Assembly: GCA_037176905.1 (NCBI GenBank) | Contig: JBBBWG010014890.1 | Location: forward strand, 56,856 to 82,935 | DNA length: 26,080 nucleotides | Reading direction: 5' to 3' | Source: Azolla pinnata | Taxonomy: Eukaryota; Streptophyta; Polypodiopsida; Salviniales; Salviniaceae | Shown here: positions 19,601 through 26,080 of the stretch, piece after piece | How the letters are laid out: every line of letters begins with the position of its first letter | Numbering within the stretch: the stretch's first letter is position 1 | Made by a program: the position numbers and the translations under genes | The notes under the pieces: generated by a model | The model's input: the letters and a program-made list of their open reading frames with translations, nothing else | What the model was told of the DNA's origin: nothing | Database searches by the model: none

Positions 19601-22600
19601 GATTAGAACATAAATGGATATGTATGTAATTTTTCTCTTCCACTAGATTTTTGAGATTATTTCTGCTAAAAGTGAGCTGTTCCCGGTGGTGCAGGAAGTG
19701 ATTCTGTGCTGTTGCCTTTACTAATCAGGCATGTTGACCATAAGAATGTAAATCAGAGACCCCAAGTGAAGGCTGACATTATCAAAGTTTTTGCGAGCCT
19801 TGTGCGGAAATCCAGGTCTGAAGCAACTGTTCTGGAGATTGGCGTCTTAAATGATATTTTACGACATTTATGCAATAGCTTTGAAAACGTTATGGAAACC
19901 TCTGATTCTGCTGTGGTAATCTGGAATAAAGAATTACAATTAGCTATTCAAGAATGTCTACAAGGGCTTGCAGCAAAATTGGGGAATCCTGTTCCAATTT
20001 ATGAAATGATGGGCTTGAATCTAGAGAAATTGTCATCAGTTGGTGGCAGTTCCAGAAGCATGATAAGTGCTCTAATGGTCTTGGTCCATGTTGTTGTTTC
20101 TCTTCCTCAGCTGATGCAACGCAAACAAGTAATTTCTCACTGTAATCCAATCAGTGCATTGTCTTTCATTACACTAGCAGTACTATGATGCGAATTTGAT
20201 ATTATGCTGTTATTGTAGAGTTTGCCGGAGACTTTGATTCACCAATTAGCATTGGCAATGGTCCATTCGGACAGCGAAACAAGGATTGGAGTGCACAATA
20301 TTTTTGGCACGCTCTTCATTCCATCCTCCATGCAGGATAATGAACAATGTGTATCCAGTGCATCTGGTTCGCTGATAAATAATTTGAAGATGCAAATAGC
20401 CACAAATGCAGCTGCATTCAACTCAGTAAATCTGATGTTAGAAACACTAAGAAAATCTCATTGTATTTCTGAACAGTCAGATGAAACATCTCCTGATTGC
20501 AAGTCTTTAGTACCTGATGGAAATGTGTGTGCTCTCGCAAGCCTTCAAAAACAAGAGAAGTCGAAAATTGACCATACTGGGCTGCATAAGGAGGTGGAGC
20601 TCACCGGTCGTGACAATCAGATACTTGACAGAGTACTAGTAAGTCTACAGCCAAACAATTTCTCAATGGAACTGTTAGTGGTGTAATCTGTTGCAGAGTA
20701 GATGGACATTCAATGATATTTATGTGTAGCTCATGAACTTTATGACATCAGTTTACTCTGCAATGGGGACCTTTATATTACTCATGTCTCCTGGTAAACA
20801 ATCCACTCTCTCATGTCACAATTTTGAGAGAAGTGAGCCCTGGGAAGCCATAAAAATCTACTGGCATTTCGGTTTCTGGAAGCATTGGGCACCTTTAGAT
20901 TGTGCTCTGAACCTTGAAATCACCTGCAACAATACATGACTTCCACTTGTATTTCATCCATTTCATTTCACGACCTTCCTGTAGTATTGCCTCTGGGAAT
21001 AGTCTAATGCCCATCTTTGAAACATTCTTAAGAGGCACGTGCACTCAAATTCATAGGATATGCAAGGTTCCATTATCATAGGTAGACTCTGGTTCAAAGT
21101 TTTGTGATTAGTTAAACTGCATTGTGCCTTTGAGTATTGTCTGCAAAGTACTTTTCATTTGCTTTCTCAGCATGATACTTTTCATTTGTGTCTTTTTAGT
21201 AAACACCGAGCAACTTAATTTTTCATACTATGATAGTTATTAGAAAAACTTCTTCCATAGGACTTATCCATTGTATCTAAAGCCTTTATAGGCTTAGGGT
21301 ATGGCAATTGTTCACCATCTGTATATAAATCAGAACCAACATTATTCAATAAACATGGGCCTTTTTTGGTTCATCTGTTCAATTTCTAGAGAGACAAAAA
21401 AAGAGTCGAGAACAGGGGGCATCCGTAATATTGTGAATTGTCTAAAAAGTCTTGGGGTTTTTTTTACTGTCATTCATCTACATCTTATGTGTGTGATTCC
21501 CTTGTTGAAATTTACATTACATGTATATTTCTAACTCTACTATCATCTTTCAAGATCCAATATTATTTTGTGACATTATGATCAAGCTAACATTTTGATC
21601 AGTTAACATCTTATTTGATGACAGGAATTAACTCCCATGAAACTAACTGGAGATCAAGCTACTCTTCTATTAACGTCAATTTGGAGTGAATTAAACATGG
21701 ATGACAATTCGCCATCTAATTATGCAGCAATTTTTTCAACGTTTAGCCTGGTGTTGCTGTTCTCACCTTCAATGGTTAGCCTGGTGTTACTGTTTATGCA
21801 CCCTGCAAAGTTGTGAAATTTATCAATGTTAGTTTTGATGCCTGGAATGGTTTAGCTGCATTGTTTCTGGTTTCTGGTGAAGGCATATTAAGAATATTTA
21901 GCCACGTCTATTGTTGAATATTGTGTGAATTTATCTGTACTTTTGCTGCGCTTACTATCACTCTGGTTTTCATCGTCATTATCCTTTTCAACTTGTGGTA
22001 TTTATACTTTTCTGATCTAACCATGTTTCATTTCTAGTTCTTTATATTGTAATATGTTTTGTACACACATTTAATGTGTTCTTTGGAGTAAATTTTAAAT
22101 TTCATCCAGCTGTGGTTCGCTGCCTATTCGCTCATCATAGTTTTGCTGCCAACCATTGAACAACCTCCATAATACAAGCTCCTTGACTTGTTATTGTATT
22201 TTCAGGATTCTGATCATAACGTATTTGTACAAGTAGTGCAACTGACACTGTCCTTGAGGAATATGGCACTCACTACGAACTGTAAGGATTCTTATCTGTT
22301 AATATTAATCTTTTTAAAGCCATAATTGATCATGTGTTGGTATTCATTTCATCAGCAGACAGTACAAACAAATTTGGATTTTTGAATGTGCATTTTGTCT
22401 TCATTATCCAGAATTAATATTCAGGATAACAGAACCTGTACCTGAGTAGGATTTGACTATATGTTTTGGTAATATTGTGAATGGAGAGACAATTTATTCT
22501 CGAATTGTTGTATATTATTTCAGCTCACTTATGCCCACCAAGGCAAAGATCTCTTTTTATATTGTCAATGGCGATGCTTGTGTTTACATCAAGAATTTAT

Positions 22601-23843
22601 AACATTCAAGGCATTACTTCTCTGAAGGACACTCTCGTTCAGAAGGGCTTGGTAAATATCAATTCGTGAGCCGTTCCCCATAAATTTGTCATCTGACAGA
22701 AAATGATCCTTCTTCTATCTATGGGCATTTTCAGATTGACCCTTTCTTAGGCCTTGATGGGCATGATTTAAGGGCTGCCATGAGTATGGATTCTTCTATG
22801 TATGCATCATCAGTAGATGTGGCATCTGCATCAGAATTTCTATCAGCTGTTCGGGCACAGAATGAGATTTCCACAGAGTCAATTGTCTCTCTAATTTTGG
22901 GCAGCATGTCCTCATTGTTTGGGGTAAGGAATAATGGAAAATAAGTAATTTTCTTTGTGGTAAAATTCAAATAACGAGAATTCTTGTATGGGACAGATTG
23001 AGCTGGATCAAGTGCGAGAGGAACTGCTTCAGCCATTTTCTCCAGATAAAGGGCTTGCTTTCAGTCTAGATATAAAGCTAAACAAAGCTATCCATTTTGA
23101 TAGAAACAAGTCATTTGATGAGGTGAGCTAAAGCTTCCCATCTCATCCCTAGTTTATGCTACGTTGGGACAGCCCTGGAATGAAGTTGGAGAAGATCCGT
23201 TAAATGCAATTGTAATTGCAGGTCGTAGAACCCAACGAAGATCTTGTTTCTGATATTTCACATACAGACGTGCCTCAGTTTCTTCGAACACCTGTACACA
23301 CCTTGTCAGCCAATGTTATTGGTGTTAGCCAACTACTGGAATCTGTAAGACCGCTCACTGCAATAGTTTCATTTGCAGTGCGCTTCTTCCTAGGACACAT
23401 CTAATGCTAACTTGATGGCAGGCTCTTGAAGCAGCTGGACAGGTAGCGGGGGTTTCTATTGCTTCATCTCCACTTCCCTACTCAGATGTGGCAATGCGTT
23501 GTGAAGCATTTGGGACAAATGCTGGAAGAAAGATTCCGGTATGGATGAACTTAGGTGGAAGTGGTCGAATGAGTGGTCACCGAAAGGTAGTTCTGCATAT
23601 TCCTAATTTCATTTGATCACAATATGTTTTTCTTTTGATGCTTTAACACAAAGGTTCTTTTTCTCCCTGGTAACTTCTTTGTATTAGGAGAGCAAGGGTA
23701 TTGATGGGAAATACGTGGGATACGTAAACAAGAGTACTCTGACCCTGAATCCACTATATATTTCTAACCATGAGAATTGGGAGACATTGCAACTCCCTCC
23801 TGTCAGTCATTATGATAATTTTCTGCGAGCTGCCGGATGTTGA
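16656..23843 (+). CDS. EFR3-family ARM-repeat protein (SEMI-ROLLED LEAF 2/EFOP-like)
   Basis: Exons: 16656-16781, 17413-17487, 17615-17730, 17826-17940, 18160-18285, 18436-18483, 19119-19300, 19396-19583, 19695-20128, 20219-20638, 21625-21774, 22206-22281, 22524-22651, 22735-22923, 22997-23122, 23222-23344, 23422-23586, 23688-23843; 2943 nt, 980 aa, all GT-AG and in phase. The N-terminus MGFMSRRVVPACGSFCVCCP has four clustered cysteines (12, 16, 18, 19) followed by Arg/Lys-rich sequence ending in QPVKRYKTL, the conserved family start. Then come ELPNDRKISKLCDYASRNPL, ARM-type helices such as GCDALIEFAYNQVDGTYIHQ, LIRHVDHKNVNQRP, and a C-terminal LPYSDVAMRCEAF. The length is usual for the family. 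In Arabidopsis the EFOP members are acyl-anchored scaffolds of the plasma-membrane PI4Kalpha1 complex; the rice relative SRL2 affects leaf shape. The paralogue cannot be assigned from sequence alone. Confidence 0.92.
16782..17412 (+). other. Intron 1 of the EFR3-type gene
   Basis: 631 nt between the acyl-anchor exon and the NDRKISKLC exon. It is pyrimidine-rich on the plus strand. I see no coding segment or repeat. Confidence 0.75.
18484..19118 (+). other. Intron 6 of the EFR3-type gene
   Basis: 635 nt, AT-rich, from CAG|GTAAGT to CATGCAG. No additional exon is needed for phase, and none was seen. Confidence 0.7.
20639..21624 (+). other. Intron 10 of the EFR3-type gene
   Basis: 986 nt, the longest intron of this gene, from CTA|GTAAGT to GACAG. 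Short open frames inside (near 20733 and 21301) have no family resemblance. No transposon ends recognised. Confidence 0.7.
21775..22205 (+). other. Intron 11 of the EFR3-type gene
   Basis: 431 nt, T-rich. Its first bases include TTAGCCTGGTGTTACTGTT, a near copy of the last exon bases TTTAGCCTGGTGTTGCTGTT about 40 bp upstream, so the donor lies inside a small tandem duplication. Confidence 0.6.
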
Positions 23844-24762
23844 TCCTTGCATGGCCTGTTCCATCCAGTCATTTTGAGGTCATGTCAGGGAGTCAGTTGA
23901 AAATATTCCATTCATTCAGGTAAACCTGACAATGTCATGTGTCAAGTATGTGACAGATTCATCCTCAATTTGTTTCCCCCAGACATTGTATATGAACCTT
24001 GTACTATAAAAAAGCGATATAATCCATGAAGTATTTATTGTATTCTTTTCATTGTAAATACTGTTTCTATTGTCTGTCATTGATCTGTGGAACATTTCTT
24101 TGGTATCATGTATGTATTGAGAGTTGAGACAAGGTATATATTGGATGCCCATCGACGGGGCATGTGATGAGAGTACATGAGATATCTATTGTGTTGGGTA
24201 CAAATTCATTCGGTTATACCACTATTGTATTGGAACTTTGTCTATAGAAAGATAGAACTTGTGCAGTTTGCTTTATGATATTAGAGCAGGATGGCCTATG
24301 ATCTACATGATTTCACAATTCAGGTGCAAATTCAAGATCGTGTTCTCAGTGAATTTCCTTTGCACCTTGGTCAAGAAAATGTTGGATTGTGGCTTATGAT
24401 GAAACATGCTAATCAAACATGACCCATCTATTTCAAATTGTCACAATGTGAAGAGTAAGTAAACTCATTTTGGCCTTAAAAAACGTAATCAAACAATTGT
24501 AGCCCAACGTATCGTGGCTTCAAAGTCATTGGTCCATTCATCACTTTGACTATTGCAAATAAATTGTAAAGAGCATCAATCATATCGATCCATTAAAAGC
24601 AAGCAAGCGAAGCAGCATGCTTCCTTTGCAGATTCGGCAAGCACGAGGGTTTCGAGATCAGGAGCTGGCCGAAGATTCTCCACAACCTCAAAAGCATTCA
24701 TCGTGTCTTGGAGCTAGCTACTCTTCGAGACAGGGCAAGCCGAGCTCAGATAGAACACAAGT
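23844..24762. other. Intergenic, EFR3-type gene 3' flank to SMC4 upstream
   Basis: Starts with the probable 3' untranslated region. The part 24600-24762 is less AT-rich and is open in several frames at once (see findings), but I recognise no protein. No RNA gene seen. Confidence 0.45.
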
Positions 24763-24855
24763 TAACCCTAAACCCTAAACCCTAAACCATGAACCCTAAA
24801 CCCTAAATCCTAAAACTTAAAATCCTTAACCCTAAACCCTAAACCCTAAACCCTA
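24763..24855. repeat. Interstitial telomeric repeat (CCCTAAA), C-strand on plus
   Basis: About thirteen heptamers, most of them perfect CCCTAAA, with a few variants (CCATGAA, CCCTAAATC, CTTAAAATC). This is the Arabidopsis-type plant telomere repeat. It ends about 160 bp before the SMC4 start codon. It could be a chromosomal scar or a cluster of telo-box elements serving the SMC4 promoter. Confidence 0.95.
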
Positions 24856-24940
24856 GACGAGAGAGGTCTTTATCACACCCCTTCTTTTCGATCGGTCCGA
24901 GTTCGAATTCTGGTACATCAAAAATTTCAAAAGCTCGAAT

Positions 24941-24948
24941 TTTCCCGC
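24941..24948 (+). promoter_or_regulatory. E2F-type site TTTCCCGC before SMC4
   Basis: TTTCCCGCCC, matching TTTSSCGC, lies 70-77 bp upstream of the SMC4 start codon and next to the CCCTAAA tract. This position suits a proximal promoter or leader element. E2F control of a condensin gene is plausible but inferred. Confidence 0.5.
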
Positions 24949-25017
24949 CCTTCCCTTCAAACATTCGCAGACACACAGAGACACGCAGAGACGAGCATCG
25001 CCACCATCGCTAGCTCC

Positions 25018-25149
25018 ATGGGCCGAACTCTCCTTTCCGATCCTCATGCCCTGCCCCCTTCTGCGCCCAGACTCTTCATTCGCGAGATGGTGATGGAGAA
25101 TTTCAAGTCTTATGCTGGTGAGCAGCGCGTCGGCCCCTTCCACAAGGTA

Positions 25150-25189
<40 letters not shown>

Positions 25190-26080
25190 GATATGCGTTC
25201 CATCCCCTTGCTTCGTCGTCGGTCTTCCTCCTTCGAACGACTCAGCAGTTGTAAACGTATGGTCACCCCATGTTTGGCATGAAAGATCGTTGTTTTCTGT
25301 TGAAGTGTGTGTCTTCTTCACGTTTCTGTACTCCGTGGAACAATTATGCCTCTGGGATTAGTATGGAGGTTTAATTATGAATCTTTCAATTGGATGTGGG
25401 CCCTCCCCCGTTGTACATATAATCACGCACCTAAATGTTGGATTTTCCAATGAGTTGCTTGTCTCCTTTCTGAACCATCTCCAAATCTACACCGGGTTCT
25501 AAGCTGTTGGAATATGCCATAGCACCTGCCTGTTGTCATCTATCATTCAGCTATCGGGATTGTTGATGGTAGTCTATCCCGCTAATTACCTCGTGAAATT
25601 GGTTGAATTGAGTCTGTTAGATCTTTCTCATTGTCATGGACACTAACAAATGATGCTGTCGCATTGGAAAAAGAACTGGTATAGGTTATTACAGAGCAGT
25701 AAAGAAAAGATGATTCTTTGTGGGAAATCATCTAAAAGTGTCTACTTTTCTGTTTGAGATTATTTTAGATGCTTTCAACTTGAAAATTTCAGTGATAATT
25801 GGAATCGTATACCATTCTTTTCGAACATTTCTATTTTGTATCCGCCCTTTCCAGTAAATTGGGCTATGACCAAAGGCTTTATTCAGTTTCAAGTAGCCCG
25901 AACCTTAAGGTGCCGCAAAAATTGGATAGCCATATAGAAATATTTATGCGCTTTACACAAATCATTAACTTCACATCCTCAGCAGGAAATTATATAAACT
26001 ATGTGTTGTGACTTGATCTGACTTTCATTTTCTTTTCTGGTGTATACACACATGCAGAGTTTTTCTGCTGTTGTTGGACC
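25018..26080 (+). CDS. SMC4: SMC4, condensin core ATPase subunit (5' part only)
   Basis: Exon 1 is 25018-25146 (43 codons) and exon 2 starts at 26058 and is cut by the window end. The encoded start has PRLFIREMVMENFKSYAGEQ then RVGPFHK joined to SFSAVVGP, the N-terminal ATPase lobe of SMC4 leading into the Walker A loop (GPNGSGKS in the family, of which only GP is inside the window). SMC4 pairs with SMC2 in condensin I and II, which compact mitotic chromosomes. The start codon is in an in-frame CTCCATGG context. The N-terminal extension before RLFI is only 22 residues, short but reasonable for the family. The rest of the gene lies to the right. Confidence 0.93.
25147..26057 (+). other. SMC4 intron 1
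   Basis: 911 nt from AAG|GTACTC to CATGCAG. A CT dinucleotide tract occupies its first 40 bases. The remainder is AT-rich without a coding segment. Confidence 0.85.
25153..25187. repeat. CT dinucleotide microsatellite
   Basis: About 16 uninterrupted CT units immediately inside SMC4 intron 1. Such tracts near the 5' end of plant genes are common and vary in length. Confidence 0.95.

Noticed and set aside
24853..25266. Minus-strand open frame with a long Arg-Glu repeat
   Set aside because: The repeat is the translation of the CT microsatellite and the frame overlaps the clear SMC4 first exon on the other strand.

Overview
The window is nuclear DNA of a flowering plant. Four multi-exon protein genes with GT-AG introns encode plant-type proteins: a PPR protein, the plant form of WEE1, a plant EFR3-family ARM protein and the condensin subunit SMC4. 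AAACCCTA telo-boxes and Arabidopsis-type CCCTAAA telomeric repeats are present. I cannot name the species. No bacterial operon, CRISPR array, tRNA, rRNA or intact transposon was found. Every exon model was built by eye from splice signals, phase continuity and protein sense.

Layout. (1) 1-8267, minus strand: a 15-exon organelle-targeted PPR gene (842 codons plus stop), with a 3' flank holding a 100-bp tandem duplication. A 33-bp tandem repeat lies at the left edge. (2) 8268-10971: a 2.7 kb head-to-head intergenic region between the PPR gene and WEE1. It holds two leader hairpins, a triplicated 46-bp repeat, and about 1.4 kb of degenerate telomere-like sequence with a 30-bp higher-order unit. 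A roughly 100-bp module occurs three times in it, the last copy abutting the WEE1 leader. (3) 10972-14819, plus strand: WEE1 kinase in 10 exons (445 aa), all catalytic motifs intact. (4) 14820-16655: intergenic, AT-rich, then a leader rich in telo-boxes. (5) 16656-23843, plus strand: an EFR3/SEMI-ROLLED LEAF 2-type ARM protein in 18 exons (980 aa). (6) 23844-25017: intergenic, with an interstitial CCCTAAA array and an E2F-type site. (7) 25018-26080, plus strand: the first exon and start of exon 2 of SMC4, cut by the window edge.

How they relate. WEE1 (inhibitory CDK kinase) and SMC4 (condensin core ATPase) both serve the cell cycle, and each has a TTTCCCGC E2F-type site and CCCTAA-rich DNA upstream. 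The EFR3-type protein acts at the plasma membrane in phosphoinositide kinase anchoring, and the PPR protein is predicted to act on organelle RNA, so the four do not form one pathway. The most unusual structure is the telomere-derived repeat field and its repeated module in front of WEE1. I did not find an evident new multi-gene system.
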